A stretch of DNA of 64,000 nucleotides from Takakia lepidozioides (lineage: Eukaryota > Streptophyta > Takakiopsida > Takakiales > Takakiaceae), in the NCBI GenBank assembly GCA_030704615.1, contig CM060731.1, positions 22,756,001 through 22,820,000 of the forward strand. The letters are read 5' to 3'. Every line of letters begins with the position of its first letter. Within the stretch, counting starts at the first letter, position 1. Positions 27,984 through 39,698 of the stretch are shown here, one piece after another. Under the pieces are notes generated by a model, which was given only the letters and a program-made list of their open reading frames with translations, was not told the origin of the DNA and ran no database searches. A program made the position numbers and the translations under genes.

Positions 27984-30900
27984 ATGGGAGCCTCCAGTGA
28001 ATTGGAGATGTTGGTAGCCCGCGCACAATGCATGCGGGAGAGCCTGGGAAAGAGCCAGGCAGTAACAGATTCAATGAGGGCCATTCTGGGATCCTTTGAC
28101 CACCGGCTGTCGACTCTGGAGGCTGCGATGCGCCCTACTCAAGTACAGCTCCGCCTGTCCCCTCCTTCAATCGGATTTATGCAAAGAGTGTGTGCTTAAT
28201 CAATTAATGTTGCATGTTGTATTGCTGCTTCTTGCATTGCTGCACGACCTGGAGGCCATGAAAGTCAGATGTAAGGTATTCCACATTCGATTTTAACTGG
28301 GTCTACCATAAGAACTGGCAGTGGATGTTTCATCTTCGCCTCCTTAATTTCATCAGTGGTGGGAATTCAAAGGAAAGAACTGAGTATATTCAATCAGCCA
28401 CCGCAATTTTGGTAGGTCGGTAGTCCTGTAATTGTAGATCACTGGCAAACTGGCGACTGTATTTTTCAGACCCCGTGTCAGGAAAGTGGAGTGACTTAGA
28501 TTAAAATGCACTAATGTCCTTTCTATCTTCATCTTTCCTGGAGAGTTCTATTTAGTTCTTTAAATGTATAAACGCTTCTGAGCAAAGGACCAGTCTACAA
28601 TGTCATGTCAAGGACTCATTCTCTGTTGGTTGGTTGAAACTTTCGTGGATGGTAATATTTCGATATGCATCCGGTAAGGAGCGGCAAGCCTATAGATAGT
28701 GATAGTGAGCTCCTTAGTTCCTGGATGCAGGTGGTCTTATCAGTGGATTGTCCAATCCGCAGTCCCTGTAATTTTCGGCCATCATGCATGTTGTGGAGAG
28801 GTTTCTTGTCAGTTTCTTGAGGCTTTGGAGCTGATTGGGGTGCATTTTGATTGAAGGTCCGGACACACGCCTTCAGAAAAGCACATGAGAACATTGATCG
28901 GACCCTCAAGGAAGCGGATTCTGTGTTGAGTCAATTTGAAGTGTCCCGCCAGGTGTGCCCCTTATACTTTAATTCTACTGTGCACAATATCTCATTTGAA
29001 AAAGGTATGACATTCAACAGACCAGGCCATTGTAAATATACATTTACTGAGTCTCAAAGAGGGAGAAAGGGAGCAGGCGATCTTTTGGGAGAAGGGAAGT
29101 CAGAGTAAAACAGGGAGGTAATATTGTAGCTGCTACATGCACAAAAGTACTACCTGTGAAATCTGATGGATTACTTTATGTGATGGATTACTTTATGGGC
29201 GGGGGGTGAAGGTGGAGAACAAAGTGTTGAAGGGCCCACAAAACGACTTGAGCGGGTTTCTGGCAGCTGTGGACCAGCTTCAGAGCAATGTCGAGTTTTT
29301 TGCACTTAACAACAGCTTTAAAGCCAGTGATGGGGCGCTCAATCATGCTCAAGGCTTGCTTTCGAAGGGCATGACTCGACTAGAGGAAGAGTTTAAAACA
29401 CTTTTAACCCAATATAGGTGAGTTGTGTACAATCCACAGCCCCTTTCCTCCCTTATCTTTTTCACCGTGAACAAAAACTGAGGCATCCTGACCATCAGTT
29501 ATTATTTTAAGCCAGGTTCAGCTGGATTGTCTCATGTGATTTCAGTTAGGAAGTTTCTTTTTCCTGTCAAATTGTGCCAGGCATGTTTCTGGAGTTGGCA
29601 AGCTAGCCTTAACGGCTCACATCATGCTATCAAGTGTGGATAGTTCTCTCTGAAAATTGCCTGATTCCCAATAAATCCTCCAGGTAAATCTCACTCATAT
29701 TGAAAACCCAGGCTGCATAAGGCTTAAGTTCAAATAGTTTTTCTCTTGGGTTCCTCACATTTCCTCCATCAAATCGAACAGTTACTTTGTGTGTTTGCTA
29801 ATTGCCATTCGTTGTTATTCCTGCAGCAAGCCTGTTGATCCAGCACGTCTGACAGAGGCTTTACCAAATTCTGGAAGGCTAACAGCAACCTCTCCAACTG
29901 GAGGTCTAGGAGATGTGAAGATGCTCACTGATAGCCCTCACTCTGAGGGCCCGAAGGTCCCAGTTCTTCCAGAGCTAATAGCCCCACGAATTATTCCACA
30001 GTTACAGGAAATGGCTCAACGCTTGGTTGCCGCAGGCCACCACCAACAGTGCCTCAAAACCTACAGGTGTCATGCGTGCAGCCATGATTAAATCGATTAT
30101 TTTGATTTACAGAGATTATATCCTGTTGCAGAATGCTGCTATACTCGATTTTCAAGTGGGATTATTGGTTTGGGTTGTGACTTCTACAGTGTGCGATTTT
30201 CGATTTAGAGTGGCTAATATGTGGTTCTATTTCAGAGCATAAAAATGCTGTAGAACTAGCCCCTTCTCCATACTACCAGTGAGTGCTCCTTAGTTCAGTA
30301 TACTGGTTTGCATGATTGTAGGGAAATACGAGTAGCCACGCTGGAACAAAGTTTTCGAAAGTTGGGGGTGGAGAAGTTGAGCAAAGAGGATGTTCAGAAA
30401 ATGCAGTGGGAGGCCCTGGAAGGGAAGATTGGCAACTGGATTCAGTACATGCGTATTGCTGTAAGCTATAAATTCTGTCTTCCATATCTGGCTTTGGTAG
30501 CAAGATACTCTGAAACACTTGATACGTTGAAGTACTAACCAAGCAGTTAGATGCTCTGCGGACCAAGAAGTGGTGAGAACCCTTCGTGGCGGAAAATACC
30601 AACCAGTCTTTACAATGTTAGGTATGTCATACTTACGGGCTCCATTTGTTTGTCATGGTCTTTTCAGGTGAAACTGTTGTTTGCCAGTGAACGCAAGCTC
30701 TGTGACCAAATATGGCACCACCTGGATCCACACCGCGAGAAGTGCTTTGCTGATGTGACTGACTCAAGCATGCACACACTACTAAGTTTTGGGGAAGCAA
30801 TAGCTAAGAGTAAAAAGTCACCAGAAAAGCTGTTTGTGCTGCTTGACATGTATGAAACCATGCGTGACCTGCTTCCAGAGGTACCTTTCTTCCACCCTTC

Positions 30901-33352
30901 ATCATCAGACTCCTTGTAGTCCTAATGTGTCCCACTAGTGTCTGGGCCTCCTGTGGACGCAAAACATTTCTGTGTCCTACTCGTATGCATATAGGAACCA
31001 AGTCATGAGCCTAAAAGAAGGTTCATACATTGTGCTTCTTCCTCAGGCCAATCTTACATTGTAGCCTTGTCCTTGCACTGGTGACACGTGGATTATACTG
31101 CTATGCAGATTGAGGTTGTGTTTTCAGGGGAGCCAGCAACTCCTATGCGAGAAGCAGCATTGGGGTTGATAAAACGACTTGCACAGACAGCCAAGGATAC
31201 GTTTGGGGATTTTGAAGATGCTGTTGAAAAAGATGCCACCAAGACACCTGTCTTGGATGGCACAGTACACCCCCTCACCAGTTACGTCATCAACTATGTC
31301 AAATTTCTGTTTGAGTAAGCTTTCACACTTCACTTCTATTACTAAAAATTAGTGCAGTGCATGTACGCATACTCTAAAACACACTCCGGCAGATGACTGG
31401 CAAGTTTCCTAGGCTAGTTTTTGGTTGTAGGGACTAAGTATGTCATAATTTGTAGTTTTCAAGGTAGAGACAGATCAGTTAGTAGCAAAGGCACGTCGTT
31501 TGCCTAGAGGATACTTCTATGCTCATGCTATGTAAATATTCCTCAATGTATGTGGCTCAAAACTAGTGCGCGAGGTCTGGTTTGCAGCTACCAGAATACG
31601 TTGAATCAGCTCTGGGAGGGAGAAACGGCAGAAAAAACAACCTCCCATTTGGCGGCCGCAACAATTCGCATCATGTCTCTGCTACAATTCAATTTAGATG
31701 GGAAAGCAAAACTGTACAAAGACCCTGCACTCACACAACTTTTCCTCATGAACAACATCCATTACATGGTCAGATCTGTCCGACGGTAAGTCCATTCTGG
31801 GACCAGAACCAAAAACAATATGCCCTCGCAGTAATGTTAGCATGTTTGTGGTGTCAAGCCGGTTGACACTCTTGCCTTGGTGCGCCCCAAGTTTTGCCTG
31901 AATGTCTGCCGGTGTAGGAAATATGTTGGCTGTCAAGATTATGCAAGAAGATGTATTAGCATATCATAGGCTTAACATATCTGTACATGCATATATATGC
32001 TACTGAGCACCTAATATAGAAGTTTTAATCTGGTAATCTCAACTATAGCAGCAGTGTCGGAATGCAAACCAGTTCACAAATAATCTCTTGATTGGTTGGA
32101 GTGCTTAAGAGCTTATGGCTAGCATTTGGAGACTTCTGCATGAGTTTTCGACATGATTGCTGAACCTCCACAAACACTTCAACAGTCCTCTACAGTGTCA
32201 TGGCATTGACAAAAGGATAGAGGGGATGATGTGCCTTGGCAGGTCAGAGGCAAAAGATTTGTTGGGTGATGATTGGGTGCAACGGCAGCGGCGTATAGTG
32301 CAGCAGCATGCAAATACATACCAGCGTCTTGCCTGGGGCAAGGTCAGCCAGTGTCCTTGCTGTGTCTTGATTTTAGATCTATGACTCGGGACAACTTTAC
32401 CTAAGGGGGATTCTCCAGAAGCTGTTCATTAGGGGTGTCAGTTTCTCTATCAATGCCAAGGGGTTGATAATTGGCGGATATTGTGTGTGATGGAGTTGTA
32501 GGCTCTGTCCTATTTGAGCGGGTCTGGTGTGGCATCATCGACTTTTGGAGCTTCTGGCGGTATGAGTGGGGATAGTGGCAGCGGTTTCTCCAAATCCATG
32601 CTCAAAGACAGGTTGGTTGTGAATTTACAGGTGCATTCTTCTACCGAGAGGAGTGGGAGAGGGAGAGAGATGTTGTGGCTTGTCTAGATGACATGATACT
32701 CTTACAGTCTGTGACATATCAGTAAATAAGGTTGCACTTTATCAAGTTATTCTGGATATGATCTAGATCGGTGAGACATCTGTGGGCTATGCTAGAGGCA
32801 TTAACATGGCTTCAACATTCTCTGGACTTGACAGGTTCAAAAACTTCAATATGCTCTTTGATGAGCTGCATCAGCGACAAACTCAATGGACTATCCCTGA
32901 CAATGAGCTCCGGGATGCAGTACGGCTGGCAGTTGCAGAGGTTCTGTTGCCAGCATACCGCTCATTCATTAAACGCTACAGGTATCTGTCGTCTTCTTTG
33001 TTTTTCATGCGAGATCAGTGATCTTTCTGTCTTGAGGGGGGGATTGATTGTAGTGAGATTACGTTCATATCAGCCGAGGTTGTTTGTTTATTTTAGCTTT
33101 CAGGTAAAGCGTTTATTGAGACTTTTCTCAGAGTTTTCGGCTGAGCAGCCTAGTTGTCTCTGCACTGAGAAATTATTGGCTTTTGGAAATCACCACTCTT
33201 ATTGTCCTCTATCTGTTTTGGTACTGTTTTGCAGCTCGGGGCTTGACAATGGGAAGACCAGCAGCAAATACATAAAATACACTCCAGAGGACTTGGATCG
33301 AATGCTTGGTGAGTTTTTCGAGGGGAAAATCCGAGGGGATCAGAGAAGGTAG
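27984..33352 (+). CDS. EXO70A: Exocyst subunit EXO70 (EXO70A type)
   Basis: Twelve exons: 27984-28142, 28857-28952, 29212-29417, 29827-30066, 30322-30460, 30668-30880, 31109-31314, 31588-31785, 32243-32342, 32502-32611, 32835-32981, 33235-33352. They join in frame to 643 aa (Arabidopsis EXO70A1 is 638). Conserved blocks: an N-terminal coiled-coil region (RSLGKS-like ESLGKSQAVTDSMRAILGSF, FRKAHENIDRTLKEAD), KLGVEKLSKEDVQKMQWEAL, SPEKLFVLLDMYETMRDL, DGTVHPLTSYVINYVKFLF, FLMNNIHYMVRSVRRSEAKD, DELHQRQTQWTIPDNELRD and YIKYTPEDLDRMLGEFFEG. The multi-exon structure is that of the EXO70A clade; many other plant EXO70 clades are intronless. EXO70 binds acidic phospholipids and docks the exocyst on the plasma membrane for polarised secretion. 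No lesion is seen. Confidence 0.96.
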
Positions 33353-34250
33353 ACTTTGACCAGAAGTAGACCTCCACCAAGCTGCTACCTTTTTCTGTTC
33401 CAACTCATAAGACCCATTCCACACTCCCAGTTGCCATGGTACACACACATTGCCACTTTCAAAAGCCCAAGGCAACTGCCAAAAGACGCTCAATAAGCTG
33501 GTAAACTTTACGAGTGCATGAAGCATCGTATCGACGAATGGGCACATCTTTCCCCTGCACAGTGTTGTGTTGGGGGAAACTAGCTCAGAATTCTATATAG
33601 AAATTAGCCAACGATTGTTGATCATGTGAAATATAGCATAGCTTGTCTGCTTATTGGCGTCCAATTCACATCAATATGCACATACACCTTCAACTGCGGC
33701 TCTGCTTGCTTAAGTGTAAGAGAGACAATCACAATTAGTGAAGCCTCCTCCATAATCTTAGACATCAGCAGTTGTATTAAGGTTCTCTTCCAGCGGGCTA
33801 TCACCTGCAAACATGTGAATGGCAGTGCACTACTACAAACAGATTGTGATCATTTGGCGGTGGATTCCATCTGCCTGTTTATAATGATGTATACTAGTGT
33901 TTTGTTTTCAATGGTATCTCTCTGCTGTCTTGGGGTGCAGTAGGGCCCTTTCTCCACTTAAGGATATATTTTCTCAGGTACATACAAACAGTTATGGCAA
34001 CAGGATGAAGTATTGCAGAGTCAGAATTGGCATTATACTATCTTTCCACATATCTGAGTGGCAAATCCCTGGGCTTCTCTTGTCAGTTTCCTGTCCAGGG
34101 GGCATGGAGGCCTACTCACACACACTGCTACAGTTACAGCTGCAAATAATGGGTTAGGACACAATAATCCATCAACTTCAGACTAGATTTGCACTAGCAA
34201 GGTCACCGAGTCTGGGCTCTTGAAAGCAAGGCTATACAAATGTACTCCTG
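33353..34250. other. EXO70 3' flank, no gene seen
   Basis: Probable EXO70 3' UTR followed by unique-looking intergenic sequence. ORFs of about 60-110 codons exist on both strands without family features. Confidence 0.4.
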
Positions 34251-34254
34251 AGGT

Positions 34255-35000
34255 AATGTTTGTGTAGCCTTGTGGCCATAGACCCCCGTCAAGTTTGGGC
34301 GGAACAAAAGGGAACAGACACTACCTTTGTGCGGGGCTCACTCCCGTAGTGGGACTTGCCTTGGTATAAAAAAGTTGAACGGGCTTTCTAGATTTCCTCT
34401 TGAAAGCCCGTCACACAAGCATCCATGTGCTGTGTGTGGCCTTTAGACCCCAATATGGCCAAGGCTTCAGGGTCAGCCTTGAGATTTTCTGAGTTGGTGA
34501 ACAGAGGTGCAGGGACTAAGTTCTTGATGTTCCTGAAGAGGGCCCCTCTCTGATGAGAATCCATCGGACATTGTATCAGAAAATGGACAGTCTCTTCAGG
34601 CCGCCTGAACATCTGGCAGTGACAATCTCCTTCTCCTCTCTGAATCTGTTTATTGTTTGAAGGTAGACTCCCTGAGCTGAGTTCAAATTTCAGTCTATGC
34701 CGAGGGTGGGTACGCTCTTCAAGTCATCCTTAAGGTTCCGACACGTCACAGACTGGAAAAAAGATCAGTGAAGTTTTAAGGAACTTCGTTTTGTTATGGA
34801 CATTCTTCGCGCTTCCCACACTCCAGCCTTGAAGTCTGCTTCATCTAGTAGGGTCGGTTCTTCTTGCTTAATATTCAGGCGCTTGAAAATCTCCTCTACC
34901 ATTTTCCACCAGGATTTGCCTGTTTAACAGAATGGTCTTGCTTTCGATCACCTTAGGATGTCTGGTATGGGGATGCGATTCAACTGACCCCACCCTCTGA
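34255..35000 (-). mobile_element. LINE family B 3' fragment, minus strand
   Basis: On the minus strand, decayed coding can be followed from about 35,000 leftwards: SWWKMVEEIFKRLN, DEADFKAGVWEARR, CRNLKDDLKSVPTLG, FRRPEETVHFLIQCP, LFRNIKNLVPAPLFTN. The 3' terminus is the atggccacaaggcta region ending in gagtaca near 34,245-34,260. The same 3' end occurs at 63,375 and 47,558, and the same protein segment at 2270-2530 and 63,493-63,700. Multiple stops are present. The 5' boundary is uncertain and homology may extend to about 35,400. Confidence 0.7.
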
Positions 35001-35399
35001 CCTATCTCACCCCTAACAGCCACACTAGCTGTTGTAGCGGTGTGCTGACAGGCCCTCTCTGAGCACCAAAAGCTGAACAGATTCTAAAGATATAGCATTG
35101 TTGGATTTGCCAACCTACACGGCAGATGTGTACAAGGCAGTGAAAGGCATGGTGCTTTAACTTCGGAGTTCATCCCTCTGCAGTGGAAAAATTTAGCGAA
35201 ATCCAAAGATTTGCGTTTATGAACCCCTTTGTACCATACGAGTACTTTAGCAAGTGTTTTGGTTTTCAGGAATGCATTAACATCAAAGCAAGAACTAATG
35301 TTGCCCCCACAAAAGTAATAAAGGCTACCAACCAAGCCCACCCCTGAAAGGGGCCCCAAGGCCAGGTGGCTTTCTAGCTACCCCGGCTCTGGCCAGAGT

Positions 35400-37405
35400 C
35401 ATCTCTCTCTGTAAGGTATGCTTGTTAGTGCATAGATTAAAGCGATAAGGTTGTGTAATATTTGGCTTACAATGTCTCAAAGCTCAGCAATTTGTAATAT
35501 GGACCATCCCATGTGAGGGTTTTACAATACCCTGAAAGAAATCTGTGCAGAGAGACATTAGTTTCAGCTTTCTCACCAAGTTTCTGGTTTTCCTGATGGC
35601 TCTCCTCATATCTAGTGTGAGGATTTGAGGTAAAGGGCCAGTGAAAGAGTTGGTGGTGCAATGGTGACTTCAGCCCATGTAGTCTTGTGATGACCACCTG
35701 CATAAACTGGTCAGCTTCACTTTGGAAATGGAGTTGTTCAGCCAGGGTGATTAGAAGAAAGGCAAAAGTTTAGTTGTAGGTTTGACCTCACCCACCCCAC
35801 ATGGCAAGGTTCAGAAGAAGGCAGAAGCACACTTTCAAGTGAGTGAGGAGAAGCGCTGCATACCTCACTCTTGGCCCGTTACCACACAGCCTGCACAGTA
35901 GAGATAACCTGCTACTGTTCATGTATTCCAGTGAGTACCTCTTTGTGCTGGGTCAGTTCATGCACAATGTTATATACTCAAAGTGTATGATCATGCATCC
36001 ACCTTAAACACTCACAGGCTCGGGTTTGAGACATTGGAATGTACAGTTGTGAACCACACACAGCAACCAAACAACATGAAGCATACAGCAGTCTGGCAAT
36101 TGTGGCTATCTGCAGCATAGACACAACAAAAACCATGCAAAAAACCTCAACCTGGAGTGAGGACATAATATGTTGCTGCACTGTCTCCAGGACCACATAC
36201 TCTTATGGTGGATTTAGTTTATGCTACCTCACCTACTCTTCACTCGGACATAGCATCTTGAGAAATTTTTGTAGCACAGTTCACAAACTTCAATCCCCTT
36301 ACTTTATGAGTGATCAATCTACTGCCAGTGTACATGCTCGGTAAAAGAAATGCAGACCCAGCACTTCCATTGTCATTGAAAGATTGAGACCGGCACAACA
36401 AGCCTTTGAAGAAACACTCTTTACCATCACTAGTGTGCCAAAGCACACCAGAGTCAGCCTCGTGGACCTTCCTGAAGGGCTCTGGACTGTTCAATATTGT
36501 GAAGGAGAATGTGATGTATGCCAGTAAGTAGGGCCCATGGCGCTCACAAGACAGTAATACAAACCAGAGCGTGAGCCCTACATCAAATGTACAAGTGTGC
36601 ATTGGAGCTTAAGAGCTTAAGCTCCCTTGAGAAAACATATTCAAGAACTTGTTCCTGGAAAGACCTTAGAGGAGCAATTATCATCACAGACACACCGAGA
36701 AGTAGAACTAGAATACATCTACTCCATAATAGACCAACAGGTTGATAGGAATGCAATAAAAGCACTGCCACCTAGAATATGGGCATTTATCTGGAGATAC
36801 TAACTTGTGGTACTGAACCCTAGAGTTACACAAGGGACTTCACACATGTAAGCAAACATAAGCACACAGTTTCATTCACAGGAGAAGTGTTGCTTGCAGC
36901 AGGAGTGACAAAGTTACAACTATAAATGATCCATTTTCTGGCATGCCTCACTAGTTCCCAAATGCTCTCCCACTTTCTGTATGATCTATTGTGTCCTCCC
37001 TCTACCTCTCTGTAAACCAGCTGACGAAAGAAAGGGGCGATCAGAAGACAGCCCTTGAAGTACTGGCTCAACAAAAAACACTCACTCCAACCACAACGTA
37101 ACTCGGCAACAGAACAAGAAGGCCAATTCAGTTGAAAGAGATTTTCCATGATACAAAACATAGCTCCAATCGAATTCTCCTCTCACCGGGCTCCTTGCAC
37201 TCGTTGATGCTGCTTGCTGGTAGGTCAGCTCACAACTCTACATCAACTCACTGCCTCGAATAGAAAGCACAACCCCTCTTTGCATCCTCACAAATAAGCC
37301 CTTCGGAGGACATCCATACATGTATAAAGTCGCCCTGCCACCATGGCACGTCCTTGGAAGGAAGACAATCCGCCAGTCAAGGACTCGAAGTTCGCAAGTA
37401 CCCTT
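35400..37405. other. Intergenic stretch, no gene recognised
   Basis: The longest ORF is 36,602-36,240 minus (120 codons: FRKVHEADSGVLWHTSDGKE), which reads like protein but matches no family I know and has no paired exon. The rest is low in coding signal and shows no tandem repeat. Confidence 0.35.
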
Positions 37406-37681
37406 CTACCGTGATTGTTTGAGATTGAGATCAGTCGCGTCAATATGAGATATGGCCATCAGCTTCTGACGGAACTCGTCATCACTCTGCTGTTTAGCTG
37501 TCTGTGGAGCCACTTTGGCAGACTCCACCTTGCCCACCTCTGCTGGCTGCGCCTGCGATATGGCGACCAGCCGTGCACGCACTGTATCCAAGCTCTCCTG
37601 CCCTTTCTCCTGCTGCTTCTGCTGTGGCTGCCCCGCCTTCTTCACCACGTCCATAGGAAGCCTCTCTGGAATGATAGTCAT
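37406..37681 (-). CDS. Small hypothetical protein, 91 aa
   Basis: An uninterrupted ORF with a proper ATG (MTIIPERLPMDVV) and a protein-like, low-cysteine composition: a Gln/Lys-rich linker (QPQQKQQEKGQE) and two related segments, RARLVAISQ and RQKLMAISH. It has no signal peptide or membrane segment and is probably soluble and helical. I do not recognise the family. The repeated (R/K)LxAIS motif argues for a real gene rather than a chance ORF. Confidence 0.4.
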   Translation of the reverse strand: MTIIPERLPMDVVKKAGQPQQKQQEKGQESLDTVRARLVAISQAQPAEVGKVESAKVAPQTAKQQSDDEFRQKLMAISHIDATDLNLKQSR

Positions 37682-38394
37682 ACATACACTCCTCTTGTCC
37701 GGTCACTCCTCTTGTCCTTCTGAGCGTCTCTCTCACAACCCACAAGTGTATTCGAACCCCTCTTTCAAGCTTGACGATTCCCTTGGCTTCTCTCAGCCTT
37801 GCCTCTCACTAGTCAACAGAATCTCGCACGGTGCGCAAGGTCCAGTTCTGTACAGCAGGGCCTGACCACAATCCAACACGTTCCTTATCTGTCGCCTGCC
37901 AGAAACTCAATGACACAACCCAAATTTGCCTTACCACTTGGCACTACTCTACTCCTCCACATTCCTTAACAAGTCATGTGGCCTTGTGTTATACGCAGCT
38001 TGATCCAACCCACCAACCACAGTCTCTCTGCACAAATCAACACAGGGATTTGCAAACAAAAGATTTGATTTCTGATGGGGTGTCACAGGCCCGATTTGAA
38101 AGTTGCAGGTAAATGGTCCCCTGGCAGATCTCATTCATTTATGATTCTCGCTGGAAAAGCATACGCGTCAAGCTACCAACTTCCAAGCCTGAAATACATA
38201 ACTGAGGTGTGGCCTCGTCGTAATGAGGCTGGTCGGGTAGTGGGCCCTCCACCTGACCACCTGGCTTCAGAAATCTATGACTAACCTTCATGCAGGTAGT
38301 TACAGGACTTCCTGCATCAAGGTAGTTGTAAGAGTGCACTAAACTATCAAGCGAACAGAGACAAATTACTTCCATAGAGGTAGTCATGATCAGC

Positions 38395-38470
38395 ACCAAC
38401 CACCCTTTCCTAGCATTGAACCTGCAATCTCCAGGATATCACCCTATCACCGAGCTACATCCTCTAAACT
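38395..38470 (-). mobile_element. tRNA-like SINE head
   Basis: On the minus strand the sequence reads ggatgtagctcggtgatagg followed about 20 bases later by gcaggttcaatgc. These resemble the A box (tagctcggtgg-type) and B box (ggttcaatnc) of RNA polymerase III promoters at tRNA spacing. The cloverleaf is degenerate and no acceptor stem can be paired, so this looks like the tRNA-derived head of a SINE rather than a tRNA gene. The body would extend to lower coordinates (to about 38,280), but I cannot define its end. Confidence 0.45.
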
Positions 38471-38611
38471 ATAGCTACTGTTGAATCGTTTATTGAATAT
38501 ATAACAAAAACAGAGGAAATCGGAGTCTCAAGCTCCTTCTCTTCCTCGGGTTCTTTGGAGGTGTGGTCGCAAACTGCATGCTTTTGGCAGCTTCTCTTTC
38601 GCAAGGCTAAT

Positions 38612-39028
38612 TCAAAGGTTATTCTGAGGCAACCCAATTTCTAGATTGGATCGGTCGTCCAGCATCTTTCCGCATACAATTACAGGGATGGCAGCGTGCT
38701 CCGGTGGTCTGTGTTGCGCAGAAGCGATGCCCGAGGTAGTGTGTTCTTGTTGCGGTGGAGGGGTTGGAGGCCTCACGTCCTGCAGCAGAGCAAAGGGCCA
38801 GGCTGGGGAGCTGAAGTGGGCATCCACCTTGGCAATGGCAGGCCCGATAGCCTTGCAAGTGATGGTTGTGACGTCTGCCCAGCCCTCAGGGAAACTGATG
38901 AAAGGTGCGTACAATTGTAATTCTTTGCGCATGCTTTGGGTCTCCAGTAATTCTTCGGAGTGATTCAATCTAGCAGAGACTACACTTATGTTGGTTGGAG
39001 ATGCTCCCGACATGAGAGCTGTACTCAT
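38612..39028 (-). CDS. Unassigned ORF, 138 aa
   Basis: ATG-initiated ORF with YAPFISFPEGWADVTTITCK, a Pro-rich hinge (PPTPPPQQE) and HAAIPVIVCGKMLDD. Composition is protein-like and the third-base pattern is plausible, but no family is recognised. It lies just upstream, on the opposite strand, of the PPR gene, and may be a transposon-derived gag-like remnant. Confidence 0.25.
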   Translation of the reverse strand: MSTALMSGASPTNISVVSARLNHSEELLETQSMRKELQLYAPFISFPEGWADVTTITCKAIGPAIAKVDAHFSSPAWPFALLQDVRPPTPPPQQEHTTSGIASAQHRPPEHAAIPVIVCGKMLDDRSNLEIGLPQNNL

Positions 39029-39119
39029 TGACAGGCCCTCTGAAGAAAAGCTATGCTACCCTAAAGGGTGTAATCCCCCCTGGATGTCAATGCACCTGAA
39101 GCTAGCATGAGAGTTCCAG

Positions 39120-39440
39120 TCACGGGGGTGGGGTATGTCGAAAGATGATGTACGGGCTATTAGGACATCTGTCAGTCATGCATACAGGCACACATTGATC
39201 ATCGGGAGTCTTGCTCCATTCCTGATTGATACTGAGACAATTACAAGTTGCATTCAGGTGCGGTAGCAAGTGAGGAGCGGCTCTTGCATGAGTTTCTCTC
39301 AGATCATTCCCAATGGTGGGACAACAGGGTTCATAAGGTGAGCTATCATCATTTAGGACATGACATAGTCTGGCAAGGAGCTCTTTGACTGAAGCTGGCA
39401 GGATGATATTGTCTGGAATGGAGTTTATATGGTTAATCAC
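39120..39440 (-). CDS. Unassigned ORF, 106 aa
   Basis: An open frame with ASVKELLARLCHVLNDD and several cysteines (EPCCPTIG, CNCLSINQEW). In the same frame, protein-like sequence extends a little upstream (VYKEKNVINHINS). Family unknown. It may form one broken element with the ORF at 38,612-39,028. Confidence 0.2.
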   Translation of the reverse strand: MINHINSIPDNIILPASVKELLARLCHVLNDDSSPYEPCCPTIGNDLRETHARAAPHLLPHLNATCNCLSINQEWSKTPDDQCVPVCMTDRCPNSPYIIFRHTPPP

Positions 39441-39698
39441 ATTTTTCTCTTTGTATACAGCAGCAGCAGTCTGTTGTTCCTTTCTTAGCAGGGCATGAAA
39501 GTAGGTTGTTCCATGTTGTTTTAAGATTCTTTTGAGCTTGTAGTGGTTGTAGCCTTGTGTAAGTGAGACTGTGACTGAAGCCAGGGCTGCTCAGCTGCCC
39601 GCGCGTGGTTATCACAGAAAGGCCCAAAGTCACCAGACTTCAGGCATAAGCTCTCAGAGGAGCCTCTATGGATTGAGGATTGGTCCAACCCTCCTTGG

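Noticed and set aside
32771-33352. 193-codon plus ORF read as one protein
   Set aside because: It runs through an EXO70 intron; only the last 118 bases are coding, in the frame that follows exon 11.
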